Below are positions 23,147 through 31,942 of a DNA stretch of 33,143 nt, piece by piece. The DNA is from Luteitalea sp. (GTDB lineage: Bacteria; Acidobacteriota; Vicinamibacteria; Vicinamibacterales; Vicinamibacteraceae). The translations under genes were made by a program, and so were the position numbers. Below the pieces are notes generated by a model, which was not told where the DNA came from, did not search any database, and worked only from the letters and a program-made list of their open reading frames with translations. Location: NCBI GenBank assembly GCA_009377605.1, contig WHTT01000071.1, positions 1-33,143 on the forward strand, written 5' to 3'. Every line of letters starts with the position of its first letter. Position 1 is the stretch's first letter.

Positions 23147-26100
23147 TTACGGGTAGACCAGTAAGCCACGCACCTGATGGTTTGGAAACATGGCCTCCGC
23201 CGCCCTCACATAGAGCTCGAGCTGGCGCTGGTCCGTCGCCCGCGAGCGCCCCGTCTTGAATTCGATCACCGACACCTCGTCTGCGCCCACGACGAGGCAG
23301 TCGATCGTGCCACGGACGATCCAGCCGTTCGGATTCGGTGATCCGGCGAGTAATTCCGTGTCGGTCGACCATGTCGCATTGTCTACCCTGGCCCGAACCG
23401 CAAACGGCACCTCGGAGTAAACATCGCCAGCCGCCAACGCACCCACCACCTCGTCGCGCTTCCCGATGGCACTCGCGAGATCGACTGCCACCTCGACGAG
23501 CTCGTCGGTGTCGCTTGTCGACAATCGCTCGTCCGGCTCGATCAGCGAGCGCGCCCTCTCGGCGAGTACAGTCGCGTCCTCCGCCGGCGACACACCGAAG
23601 CGCAGCAGGCGATGCACCAGGCGACCCACGAGAACGTCACTGCTATCAGCTTCGCTGCCTGTCACCGCTACGCTCGGTGCCTCTCTGATCTTTTCGGCGC
23701 GACCGCGCGCGACTTCAATCACATTGAGCCGCGTGACGGTTGAGCCAACGTCCAACGGCGCCAACCCCGCGGGCAACGACCGGTCCATCGCCGCGACTGC
23801 GCTTGCCGCCGTCGTCTCTATTACAACGTTCTCGGCACGGCAAACGTACAACGCGTGCGCACCGCTCTTTCCGACCCACGTGGTGCGACCGCCCTGAGGT
23901 GTGTAGGCTTGTGCTTCTGCGATCACGCGCTGGAAGTCTGAGGGGATCACCTCACCGAGGCTTCCGCGCCCCGGCTTGAATGTCCGATCGCGGAGCAGTG
24001 TTGCAAGGTAGAGGCGATCTCTGGCGCGTGTGACCGCCACGTAGAGCAACCGCTTGGTCTCCTCGCGGTTGCGCCGCTGCTCCAGCTCCTCCACGGCCCG
24101 GTCGCCTGCACCCACGGCAACGGCCGAGGCCCCATCACCGCGATCCAGCACCAGACGCACCGGCTCCGGCATACCGCCCGTGCCTCGCGCCAGGTTCACC
24201 ACGAAGACAATCGGGAACTCGAGCCCCTTGGCGGCATGAACTGTCATGAGGTTGACGGCATTTTCCGCGTCGACCATGGCATTCGACTCATCGCCCGCAG
24301 ATAGACGATCGAGGTGATCGGCAATACGCGCGAGCGTCGCATATCCGCGGTTCTCGATGCGACGGATCAGGCCACGGAGCTTCTTCACGTTCTCGCGCGC
24401 CTGCGCCCGCCGCGGTCCCTGCCATTCGAACGCATACGCAGTCTCGCTCACGATCTGGTCCAGGAGCTCGGCCTGCGGTACGTGATCGACCTGCGCGAGC
24501 CACCGTGGCACGCTCTGCCGCACCTGCATGAAGACCCGCTGATCCTCCTGGTCGAGATGCGCGATGACCGGCGGCGGTTCCGGGTCGGTCAACGTGGACG
24601 CGAGCCTCGGAGCGAGCATCCGCAATGCGCGATCGGATACACGGACGAAACGCGACCGCAGGAGCGCCGCCGCACGGAGCGACGACTCGGGGGCGGCAAG
24701 GTATCGAATGAGCGCGATCAGATCCTTGATTTCGTCGGTGTCATAGAAGCCGAGCCCCTTGTACACATAGGCGGGGATGCCGCGCGCATCGAGCGCCGCC
24801 TCGAACTCACGGTGGCTCTCGCGCGAGCGAAAGAGGATGGCCACGTCGCCGGCACGTGCGGGCCGCCGCATCTTCGTCTGTCGGTCCCGGACCTCCGCCT
24901 GCCCGAGAAGCCGCGCAATTTCAGCGGCAACCGCAGCCGCGCAGGCCTCCGCGGTCTCGGCAACGGCCAGGCCAACCGCAGGCTCGGAATCCGGAGTCAG
25001 GATTCGGCCCTTTGACTCGCTTCGCTCGAATGGAAAATGGTCTTCCGGGCGGTAACGGAATCGGTCCAGATCGGAGCCGCCTTCATCCATGGCTGCGAAC
25101 AGATCGTTGGTGAACGCGAGCAGCTCCGGGCGCGAGCGAAAGCTGTAGGCAATCGAGCGTCGAACGTCGCGCGTCCCTGGCCGCAACCCGGCAATCTCCC
25201 GCGCCGCTTCATCCAAGAGGCCGACCTCGGCGTCGCGAAAGCGGTAGATGGACTGCTTCCGATCGCCAACGAGGAAGAGCGATGGCAGGAGCGGTGCGTC
25301 GTGTACGAGGCCGAATCCTTCGCCCCACGACTGCACGAGCAAGGAGATGAGCTGCCACTGCAGGCGGCTCGTATCCTGGAACTCATCAACGAGGACGTGG
25401 TGATAGCGTGACTCCAACCTGTACCGACTCTGCGAGAACTCGTCCATCTGCCGCAGCAGACCAACGGCGTGCGCCAATACCTCGGAGAAGTCGAGCGCAC
25501 CGTGCGCCTGGAGCGTGCGGCGATATTGGTCCAGCGCCACGCCGAAGATCCGGCGGATGCCACGCGCCAAGATGATGTTGAGCGCGCGATCGAACCGGTC
25601 GATGGCACGGATGACATGCGGCGCGAGCTCCGTGTGCTGGGCGCGGTGACGCTGATAGGCCGCAGCCGTTTCGTGGTCGCGCGCAGGGTACGGTGGACGT
25701 TGCCGTCGAGCACCATCGCGCGTGAGGAAGTAGGCACCGAGGTCGTCTGCAAGGGCCCGCACCTCGGGAGGCCGGCCAAGCTGGCCTTGGATCAGCCGCC
25801 TGAGTGAGGCAGCAAGAAGCGCAAAGCGCGGCGCCGCGAGTGGGCCGTCCCTCAGCCACTGGTCCAAGGGATCAGGGGTCAGGGGCGAGGGATCAGAGGC
25901 AAGGGGCGAGGGGCGAGGGGCGAAGATATGCTGCAGCTCCGCGACCAAGTCCGCCGCCGCCTGCTCGCTCGTCAGATCGCCAGACGAGGCCCGGAGGTAG
26001 CCGTCGAGCGCCTGCTGGGCCACCTCTCGCCGCTGGAGCAGGTGCGCCAAGCCGCGTCGCAGGCGATTGAGTGACAGGTGCGCGAACACGAGGGCGACGC

Positions 26101-26614
26101 TCTCGTCGGCGCGCGCCCGCAGCTGGCAGACACGCAGCGCGTGATCCAACGCCTCCTCGATCAGCCGCGCGACCTCTGTCTCGTCCGCGAGCGTGAAGCC
26201 GGGGTCGAGGCCCGCCTCGAGCGGGAACTCGCGCAACAGTGAGAAACAGAACGCATCGATCGTGCTGATGCCGATGTCTGCGAGCCGATCGCGCAGCATC
26301 GTCCAGCGCGTGCGGTCCGCCGGGGCGCCCGTATACGCCGCGCGCCGCAGCTCGTCGACAATGCGCTCGCGCATCTCGGCCGCCGCCTTGCGGGTGAAGG
26401 TAATGGCGAGGATGTGCTTGGGATCAATGCCGGCACGCAGCAGATTCAAATACCGTCCCACCAGGACGGTCGTCTTGCCGGTGCCTGCGGACGCCTCCAA
26501 AACGACGTTGTTCCGCGGATCAATCGCAAACGTGCGCGCCGCCGCATCCGGCAAGCGGCTCTCCCCTTGATCCCTTGACCCCTTGATCCCTTGATCCCTT
26601 GAGGAATCACTCAT
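23147..26614 (-). CDS. addA: AddA-like helicase-nuclease (UvrD-family)
   Basis: An 1155-residue UvrD/RecB-family protein that with AddB processes double-strand breaks for recombination. Walker A is EASAGTGKTT (about 41-49), followed by ITFTRKAAAEMRERI. Motif II is VDEFQDTS (about 405) and motif III FLVGDRKQSIYRFRD (about 450). The C-terminal RecB-type nuclease has GRLVHRLLRFG, a DCLVV aspartate and the EFKTGRS catalytic set (about 1120). The ATG at 26614 overlaps the addB end by 8 bp. Odd features: residues 4-17 (SSRDQGIKGSRDQG) and a block near 230-250 (PSPLASDPSPLTPDPL) are encoded by GATCCCTTGA/GGGGCGA-type DNA repeats, so repeat expansions have been tolerated in frame. Confidence 0.9.
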   Translation of the reverse strand: MSDSSRDQGIKGSRDQGESRLPDAAARTFAIDPRNNVVLEASAGTGKTTVLVGRYLNLLRAGIDPKHILAITFTRKAAAEMRERIVDELRRAAYTGAPADRTRWTMLRDRLADIGISTIDAFCFSLLREFPLEAGLDPGFTLADETEVARLIEEALDHALRVCQLRARADESVALVFAHLSLNRLRRGLAHLLQRREVAQQALDGYLRASSGDLTSEQAAADLVAELQHIFAPRPSPLASDPSPLTPDPLDQWLRDGPLAAPRFALLAASLRRLIQGQLGRPPEVRALADDLGAYFLTRDGARRQRPPYPARDHETAAAYQRHRAQHTELAPHVIRAIDRFDRALNIILARGIRRIFGVALDQYRRTLQAHGALDFSEVLAHAVGLLRQMDEFSQSRYRLESRYHHVLVDEFQDTSRLQWQLISLLVQSWGEGFGLVHDAPLLPSLFLVGDRKQSIYRFRDAEVGLLDEAAREIAGLRPGTRDVRRSIAYSFRSRPELLAFTNDLFAAMDEGGSDLDRFRYRPEDHFPFERSESKGRILTPDSEPAVGLAVAETAEACAAAVAAEIARLLGQAEVRDRQTKMRRPARAGDVAILFRSRESHREFEAALDARGIPAYVYKGLGFYDTDEIKDLIALIRYLAAPESSLRAAALLRSRFVRVSDRALRMLAPRLASTLTDPEPPPVIAHLDQEDQRVFMQVRQSVPRWLAQVDHVPQAELLDQIVSETAYAFEWQGPRRAQARENVKKLRGLIRRIENRGYATLARIADHLDRLSAGDESNAMVDAENAVNLMTVHAAKGLEFPIVFVVNLARGTGGMPEPVRLVLDRGDGASAVAVGAGDRAVEELEQRRNREETKRLLYVAVTRARDRLYLATLLRDRTFKPGRGSLGEVIPSDFQRVIAEAQAYTPQGGRTTWVGKSGAHALYVCRAENVVIETTAASAVAAMDRSLPAGLAPLDVGSTVTRLNVIEVARGRAEKIREAPSVAVTGSEADSSDVLVGRLVHRLLRFGVSPAEDATVLAERARSLIEPDERLSTSDTDELVEVAVDLASAIGKRDEVVGALAAGDVYSEVPFAVRARVDNATWSTDTELLAGSPNPNGWIVRGTIDCLVVGADEVSVIEFKTGRSRATDQRQLELYVRAAEAMFPNHQVRGLLVYP
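25865..25924. repeat. In-frame repeat insertion within addA
   Basis: About six imperfect 7-10 base units (GGGATCAG, GGGGTCAG, GGGGCGAG) lie within the helicase coding sequence and encode a Pro/Ser/Leu/Asp-rich loop between helicase motifs. The unit matches the intergenic arrays of this window. Confidence 0.8.
26562..26601. repeat. CCCTTGATCC array in the addA N-terminal codons
   Basis: Four copies of a CCCTTGA(T/C)CC 10-mer lie directly after the addA start codon region and just downstream of the addB stop. On the minus strand they encode DQGIKGSRDQG, so the array sits inside coding sequence at a gene junction. Confidence 0.85.
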
Positions 26615-29600
26615 CGCCAACGTAGTCCTTCCGGCAAACGGTCGGAAAGGCACAGTACACGCAGAGGAACGGCTCTGCGGGCGTCACGCGAAAGTCACCT
26701 CGCCCGATGGCGTCGACCGCGCCAAGGAAGCGTTCGGTCGCCTCGGCCAATCGTGCGCTCGACGCGGTGCCGGACCGCACCACCGGTACGTTGGGCTCGG
26801 CAAGACCGAGCGCGAGATAGCCCGCTTCGGTCAGCTGCCACCTGCCACCGCGCTCGCCGGCCAGCTGCTGTTCCAGACAGAGGCCGTAGATCTGCGGTTG
26901 CAGCGCGACGTCGGAGCGCGGTGCGCGTCCGATCTTGTAGTCGATGACGCGCAGCCACTTTTCTTGTGGCGGAGCCCCCGCACCTGGAGCACGCGTCGGC
27001 TGGATCAGGTCAACCCGATCGACCACACCGCGCACGCTCACCCACCGCTGCTCGCCGCCCTGCTCGAACAGGTAGCGCCCTTCGATCGAGTGCTCGACCA
27101 GCCGCTCGGTGATCCTGCCTGGCCGAGCGATCTCGGCGCGCAGGACGCGATCGATGAGGCCCGTGGACACAGCTGTTCCCATGAAACGCTGCCGTTCGAG
27201 TGTGCGGTCTGGCTCCGGCAGCGCGGCGAGCGCCTCATCGACGACCTCGGTCAGCGCTTGGCGCGCGATCGGCATCGACTCGACCGTCAGCTCCGTTCGC
27301 CACGGCTGGCGTGCGAAGAAATCGTGGAGCACCTGATGCAACAGGCGGCCGCGCTGGAGCGCCGAGAGGCCTGGTTCCTCCTCGACATCCGGCTCGAGCG
27401 CGAGCTCGTTGGCTGCGAAGTACTTGAAGGGGCACTGCAGATATCGCTCGACGGCCGTGACCGAGAAGACGCGGGAGCGCGGGCCCCGCTCGGATGGTGT
27501 CGGGCCATCCTGCGGCCCCGCCTGCCCGCGGAATCGTGCGGGATTGCCCGGCGTGCGCGACAGTCGCAAGGCGAGCCAGGCGGCAGCGGGCTCCTCCACG
27601 GCACTGGAGACGACAGGCGCGAGTGACAACGCCTCTTCTGCCGTCACGCGAATCTGCGGCAGCGCGCGCCGGACCAGCGACCCATCGAGCTCGTCGAGCT
27701 CCTCGAGAAGCGCCGACGGACGGACGAGGGCATCCTGCTCGAGGAGAAAGCTCGAGACGGAGAGCTCACCCTGCGACAGGCCCATCAGATCGTGAAACGC
27801 CGCACGTGCCGCACTGATCCGATCCGCCTCGCGCGGCCATCCGAGATCGATCAGCAGCGACGCTGGATAGAACACGTTGCGCGTCGGTGCCTCGGGCCAC
27901 TCACCGTCGACGAGGCCGGCGAGGTGCACGCCGGCGAACTGCCCATACCGCGCCGCGTCGGCGTCGACCAGATGAACGCCGTCCCGTCCCGCTCGCGGCG
28001 TGAACGTCTGTGCCTCGATCCAGCGGTGCAGCACGGCCGCCAGGTCGGCGAACCTCACGGGCTCGTCATGGAACTCGCGGTGCGCATCGCGAAGCGCCTC
28101 GAGCGCTCCCACAATGGCGGCCCGTGCACGAAGCTGCCGCGGACGGTCGCCCTCGAGCGGCCCAGGCCTTGCGTGCCGTTGCAAGAAATCGAGCAATCCC
28201 TGCAGGTGAGCGGAGGGTGGCGCATCCGCCTCCAAGCTGGCGAGCTCCGAGGCAGCCGCTGCCGCGGCGCCGGCGGCACGAGCGGCACGGATCTCCGGCG
28301 GCCGTGTCCCAGACCGGGATGCAACGGCAGCCCAGCGGTCCGCCAGTCTGCACAGGTGGTCGAGGCCACCGAGATATCCCGCATCGACCAGCGCGCGGTC
28401 GAGCGCGGCGACATCTCCGCCGGTGATCGGCTGCTGGTCTTCGCCCACGAAAAGGAAGTGCGACGACCGCAGCAGCGCCACGATTGCCACCCGCACGAAG
28501 CCAGACGAGACGGCCTCGAGGACGACATCGAGCGCCGCCGCGTACGGCTCGGATGCGAGCGGGAGCGCGTCGAATGCCTGGCATGGGATGCCGGCGCCGC
28601 TCAGGACCTGCCGGGCGAGATAGAGATACGGCAACGGCCGGTTGTAGACCAGCGCGATGCGATCGAGCGGTGGCAGGGAAGGTTCGAGGGACGAGGGGCG
28701 AGCCTCTGGCTGGCTGGCGGCCGCCTTGAGCCGGCGCGCGAACAACAGGAGCTCCTCCTCGCGATCACGGCTGACGAACCAGCGGGCGGCGCTCGTCTCC
28801 CCGGCCGCCCCGGGATTGCCGGGCGGTGCAACGAGCGTGACGCGAGACCTCGGCCGCGACTCGATCGTCTGCTCGACGAGGTTCGGCAGGCAGGCGTACA
28901 GCCGCTTACGCAGACCGCTCGCGAGCATCGATTCGGTTGCCACGACATCGACACGCGCGAGGCCGGGCAGCTGCTGCAACAACTCGTAGTCAGCCGGCCA
29001 GAGCCCGCCACGCTCGCACGCCTCATCGGCCACCGAGACAATGACGTGGCGTACAGGTCGCGGCGCCGGTTGTGCGATGAGCACGGCTCGCAAGGTGTGC
29101 TCGTCCAGCGCGCCAGTCGACGGAAGCAGCGCTTCGTAGGCTGCAAACGTCGCGGCGAGGAACTGGGTCTGCTCGAGAAGACGGCGGGCGCCACGATCGA
29201 TGTCGGTCGTCGCGCCAAGCTCGTCGATCAAGCGCGTGGTGAGCTCGTCTCGCGTGTGGCGCAGCCTCCGGACGGCGTCGTAGAAGCGGAGCATCTCGGC
29301 GAGGAGGCCGGGGCGCAGGGCGAAGGGCGGTGACATCCCGCGGCGGCGCACTTCATCTGCCGCGCGGCGGAAGAGCACTTCGCGCGCGAGCTCCGAGAGA
29401 CGGGGTCGCTCATCACCCAACCGCTCGTGCAGGTGCTGATACATGCCTGCACGTGTGACGAGCGCCGGCATCAGCACGGCCTCGTCTGGAGTCTCATCGG
29501 TCGCGAGCCCGAGCGTCGCACGTTCGGCGGCACTTGGCCGCCACCTCTCGAGGAGCAGGCGCGACTCGATGGTCTGCCGGAGCTGCTCGGCCGCGCTCTG

Positions 29601-29723
29601 TGATGGCACCAACACGAGCCGGTTGAGTGCGAGGAGCGGGCCACCGAGGCAGGCCGTCGCGATGATCGCGCGTTGGTACGCGTCGAGGTCGGGGGTGCGG
29701 ATGAGAAGGGTGGTCCGGCTCAA
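26607..29723 (-). CDS. addB: AddB-like nuclease/inactive helicase subunit
   Basis: A 1038-residue partner of AddA. The C-terminal PD-(D/E)XK nuclease shows RGRLLHQVLHDFF, a VVDRVDL aspartate and RVIDYKIGRA. Four cysteines expected for the 4Fe-4S staple are present: RYLQCPFKYF (about 764) and FLCVYCAFPTVCRKD (about 1022). The N-terminal helicase-like region has no Walker A motif (it opens TTLLIRTPDLDAYQ and LVLVPSQSAAEQLR), so it is unlikely to hydrolyse ATP; this differs from B. subtilis AddB but resembles other AddB types. It starts with ATG at 29723, overlapping the stop of the upstream gene as ATGA, and ends overlapping addA, so the three genes are coupled. Confidence 0.87.
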   Translation of the reverse strand: MSRTTLLIRTPDLDAYQRAIIATACLGGPLLALNRLVLVPSQSAAEQLRQTIESRLLLERWRPSAAERATLGLATDETPDEAVLMPALVTRAGMYQHLHERLGDERPRLSELAREVLFRRAADEVRRRGMSPPFALRPGLLAEMLRFYDAVRRLRHTRDELTTRLIDELGATTDIDRGARRLLEQTQFLAATFAAYEALLPSTGALDEHTLRAVLIAQPAPRPVRHVIVSVADEACERGGLWPADYELLQQLPGLARVDVVATESMLASGLRKRLYACLPNLVEQTIESRPRSRVTLVAPPGNPGAAGETSAARWFVSRDREEELLLFARRLKAAASQPEARPSSLEPSLPPLDRIALVYNRPLPYLYLARQVLSGAGIPCQAFDALPLASEPYAAALDVVLEAVSSGFVRVAIVALLRSSHFLFVGEDQQPITGGDVAALDRALVDAGYLGGLDHLCRLADRWAAVASRSGTRPPEIRAARAAGAAAAAASELASLEADAPPSAHLQGLLDFLQRHARPGPLEGDRPRQLRARAAIVGALEALRDAHREFHDEPVRFADLAAVLHRWIEAQTFTPRAGRDGVHLVDADAARYGQFAGVHLAGLVDGEWPEAPTRNVFYPASLLIDLGWPREADRISAARAAFHDLMGLSQGELSVSSFLLEQDALVRPSALLEELDELDGSLVRRALPQIRVTAEEALSLAPVVSSAVEEPAAAWLALRLSRTPGNPARFRGQAGPQDGPTPSERGPRSRVFSVTAVERYLQCPFKYFAANELALEPDVEEEPGLSALQRGRLLHQVLHDFFARQPWRTELTVESMPIARQALTEVVDEALAALPEPDRTLERQRFMGTAVSTGLIDRVLRAEIARPGRITERLVEHSIEGRYLFEQGGEQRWVSVRGVVDRVDLIQPTRAPGAGAPPQEKWLRVIDYKIGRAPRSDVALQPQIYGLCLEQQLAGERGGRWQLTEAGYLALGLAEPNVPVVRSGTASSARLAEATERFLGAVDAIGRGDFRVTPAEPFLCVYCAFPTVCRKDYVGDE

Positions 29724-31117
29724 GGAAACGATGGCTTTCTCGTCACGCGCGCGATGTCGTCTCGCGCCTGCTCAGCCAACATGATCGCACCGGATGCAGC
29801 GGCGGCGGCGTTCCATGCGGCGCGCATGTCGGCCGACGCGGCTGCCTCACGACGGCCGCGTGCGGCCGTCAGCGCGAGATGCACGGCGCTGGTCACCAGC
29901 GCATGGGGCGCTTGCAGCTCAGGCGTGGGTTGGATGCGCGCGAGCGTCACGAACGCCTCGGCAAGCTGCGACTCGAGCTCCGCCAGACGCTCTACCTCGG
30001 GTCCTGCCAGCGTATGGATGGCTTCGAGCGCCGCACGTTGTTCTTCGAAGCACTTGAAGGCCGGTGACACCGCGCGCTGGTACGCACGGTAGACTGGCTC
30101 TCGCAGCGCCCACTGATCGCGGAGAAGCCGCACGCGCCGCGCGGCATCGAGCTTGCTCTCCACTGCCTCGACCAACGCGTTGACCTCATCTGGTCGCTTG
30201 TGCCCGAGGGCGGCGTCGCGCCGCTCGATGCGTCGGCGCAGCTCCGAGACGCCGTCGACGTCGGCGCGCGCTGCCAAGCGTTCCGCACGCTCCAGGCTCG
30301 CCTTGGTCAGGCGCGCATAGGCGCGGTTGGTCGAGCGCTCTTCGGCGAGCGTCGCTTCCAGTCGCTTGCCCACCTCGCGCGTCCATCGCTCTGGCAGGGC
30401 ACGTGCCCGCTCATCTACGAGCTGGTATGTGCGCTCGAGCAGGGCGAGGCGCTCGGCTGGGGTGTCGATCTGTGGTGCAAGCTCGAGCGCCTGTCCGATG
30501 AGCTGCTGGAGGGTTGGCGGAGCTCGCAGCGGCTCACGAGGTGGTGTCGTCTCGGCGGCCAGGGCGAGGTCGAAGGAACGATCGCCGGCGGCGCGCCGCA
30601 ACCGTACGATGGTCTCGTCCAGCATGGCGACGAGCTGGCGCACGTCGGCCGCGCGATATCCATGATGGCGTGCGGGCCAGGCGGCGAGCCTTCGTCTCGC
30701 CGCCTCGGCGATCTGGACGCGTGCTGGAGCGCTCGTGGCCTCGTTGATACGGCCCAGCGTCTCGGCGACGTCAGCGGCGAGTTTCGCGTAGTCCTGCTCG
30801 CCGCGGATTGCCGCGTAGCGCGCGGCGCGCACGCTCTCGGCGTAGCGCTCGCTCTTGCGCCAATCGATGCGCGACGCCGGCAAAGTCACCGTCTGCAGTG
30901 GCGGCGTCTCATCCGACTCGACGAGGTCCAGTGGGACGGTGAACACCACCTCGTCGCCGACGCGCACCCACTCCCCGTAACAGTGCACGCGGTCACCGTC
31001 GACCAGGAACAACTGGAACAGCGGTGGCGGTGGCACGATCGTCGCATCGGCGCGCGCGCTTGGCGCGGTCATCGAGGCGAGCATCATCACAAGCAGGCCG
31101 ACAGCCGATTGGCGCAC
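29720..31117 (-). CDS. Exported helical (coiled-coil-like) protein of unknown function
   Basis: About 465 residues if started at the GTG at 31117. That start gives an N-terminal signal peptide VRQSAVGLLVMMLASMTAPSARA with an A-R-A cleavage site. Residues 25-80 form a beta-type region (FQLFLVDGDRVHCYGEWVRV), and the rest is almost wholly charged helix, rich in Arg, Glu and Ala (for example RLAARADVDGVSELRRRIERRD in the middle), suggesting long coiled coils. A GTG at 31183 and an ATG at 31315 are alternative starts; ribosome binding sites are weak for all. The stop overlaps the addB start (ATGA). A periplasmic protein translated together with cytoplasmic AddBA is unexpected. Not recognised as any known family. 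Confidence 0.7.
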   Translation of the reverse strand: MRQSAVGLLVMMLASMTAPSARADATIVPPPPLFQLFLVDGDRVHCYGEWVRVGDEVVFTVPLDLVESDETPPLQTVTLPASRIDWRKSERYAESVRAARYAAIRGEQDYAKLAADVAETLGRINEATSAPARVQIAEAARRRLAAWPARHHGYRAADVRQLVAMLDETIVRLRRAAGDRSFDLALAAETTPPREPLRAPPTLQQLIGQALELAPQIDTPAERLALLERTYQLVDERARALPERWTREVGKRLEATLAEERSTNRAYARLTKASLERAERLAARADVDGVSELRRRIERRDAALGHKRPDEVNALVEAVESKLDAARRVRLLRDQWALREPVYRAYQRAVSPAFKCFEEQRAALEAIHTLAGPEVERLAELESQLAEAFVTLARIQPTPELQAPHALVTSAVHLALTAARGRREAAASADMRAAWNAAAAASGAIMLAEQARDDIARVTRKPSFP

Positions 31118-31386
31118 GCGTCGATCTTGTGCCCAATGAGCAACGCGTGACAAGAGTATGATGTCTAGGGTCAAATTCCTCACTTGCTTCGACGCGCGAG
31201 AGGCCGCGGTGGTCGGCCTGCTGACAGTGTTGCATCCGATTTGTGGAAAAGATGTTGAAGTGTGGTGCATCGCCTGTGGACAAGCAGACAGTGCGATCCT
31301 TCTTGTCGTCTCCACTAGTCAACGGCGACGATTCGCGTCTGTGCATGGCGCCTTCGCGTCTTCTTTCGCTTGCGCCACGGCGCCCG
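31118..31386. other. Divergent intergenic region with three TGTGG boxes
   Basis: A 269-bp interval between the exported-protein gene (minus) and a small plus-strand gene. It contains TTGTGGAAAA (31241-31250), TGTGGTGCA (31261-31269) and CTGTGGACAAG (31274-31284). The first and third, read in reverse, differ at one position from the DnaA box TTATCCACA. dnaA, dnaN, parAB and other origin markers are absent nearby, so this may be a minor DnaA-binding locus or chance. Confidence 0.35.
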
Positions 31387-31647
31387 ATGACTACAATTGC
31401 CGCTTCCAGGTCTTCAATCGTGCATACACCCGTACATCACTTCGACCATGAGATCGGCGGTCACGCCTACCACATCGAGGTGGCGCAAGTCGGCGTGGAC
31501 ACCTGGCGCGCGCAGGTCGTCACTCCGTACGGCGGACGGACAGCCTTGATGCCTTTCTACGATGCGACGCCCACCGATGCCGCCGATCGATTGGCCGACT
31601 GGCTTGCACGTGCGCACAGGAATGCAGCGGGCAACGAGTCGCGTTGA
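31387..31647 (+). CDS. Small hypothetical protein
   Basis: An 86-residue protein from the ATG at 31387. The C-terminal 65 residues look like a compact domain: HHFDHEIGGHAYHIEVAQVG, then WRAQVVTPYGGRTALMPFYDATPTDAADRL (two blocks), ending LADWLARAH. This beta-rich start with a terminal helix is typical of small DUF-type domains. The frame is open up to 31243, but the earlier part is unstructured; a GTG near 31423 is another possible start. No family recognised and no strong ribosome binding site. Confidence 0.55.
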   Translation: MTTIAASRSSIVHTPVHHFDHEIGGHAYHIEVAQVGVDTWRAQVVTPYGGRTALMPFYDATPTDAADRLADWLARAHRNAAGNESR

Positions 31648-31653
31648 AGCTCT

Positions 31654-31682
31654 TTGACGCCGTGTGCTACGTTCGTTAGAAT
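31654..31682 (+). promoter_or_regulatory. Near-consensus sigma-70 promoter upstream of tRNA-Ala
   Basis: TTGACG (31654-31659) and TAGAAT (31677-31682) are separated by exactly 17 bp, each differing from consensus at one position. Transcription would start near 31690 and reach tRNA-Ala 136 nt later, passing through a possible 28-codon ORF. Confidence 0.6.
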
Positions 31683-31715
31683 AATTCTTCTGCTCGGCCT
31701 CCGCTCGACTGGAGG

Positions 31716-31802
31716 ATGAGCGAGCATCCGCCTCTGCCGGGGTTGAAGCCATCCGCTGCATACTTTGGCACCATGACGGATGTGCTCGCCGCACTCGAGT
31801 GA
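31716..31802 (+). CDS. Possible 28-residue ORF in the tRNA-Ala leader
   Basis: ATG at 31716 to TGA at 31802, reading MSEHPPLPGLKPSAAYFG and ending TDVLAALE. GGAGG lies directly against the ATG, which is too close for an ideal ribosome binding site. It sits between the promoter at 31654-31682 and the tRNA at 31826. Composition looks protein-like, but its short length makes chance likely. Confidence 0.25.
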   Translation: MSEHPPLPGLKPSAAYFGTMTDVLAALE

Positions 31803-31825
31803 AGGCGGATCCGTTGGCAAGAAGT

Positions 31826-31901
31826 GGGCCAGTGGCGCAGTTGGGAGCGCGCTTGAATGGCATTCAAGAGGTCACGGGTTCGAATCCCGTCTGGTCCACC
31901 A
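31826..31901 (+). tRNA. tRNA-Ala (anticodon GGC)
   Basis: A complete 76-nt cloverleaf including an encoded CCA end. The acceptor stem GGGCCAG pairs with CTGGTCC (one G-U), the D-arm is GCGC...GCGC, the anticodon stem is CTTGA/TCAAG with loop ATGGCAT (anticodon GGC at positions 34-36), and the T-arm is CGGGTTCGAATCCCG. The last 22 bases are repeated exactly 100 bp downstream, marking it as an integration target. Confidence 0.97.
31880..31901 (+). other. Attachment-site core, copy 1 (tRNA-Ala 3' end)
   Basis: The 22-bp sequence starting TCGAATCCCGTCTGG and ending CCACCA forms the T-arm/acceptor end of tRNA-Ala and recurs identically at 31980-32001. Such duplications are produced when site-specific integration uses a tRNA 3' end. 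Confidence 0.8.
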
Positions 31902-31942
31902 GCTCCCTCGCTTCGCTCGGTCGCCGGCACACCATCCGGGTT

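Noticed and set aside
27792-29333. 513-codon plus-strand open frame opposite addB
   Set aside because: Antisense shadow with no recognisable motif; addB has nuclease and Fe-S motifs and coupled neighbours.
31118-31386. Chromosomal replication origin
   Set aside because: Only two near-consensus DnaA boxes, no AT-rich unwinding stretch and no dnaA/dnaN/gidA neighbours.
31676-31930. Minus-strand ORF containing a GPDGIRTRDLLNAIQAR segment
   Set aside because: This is the well-known spurious translation of the antisense strand of a tRNA gene.
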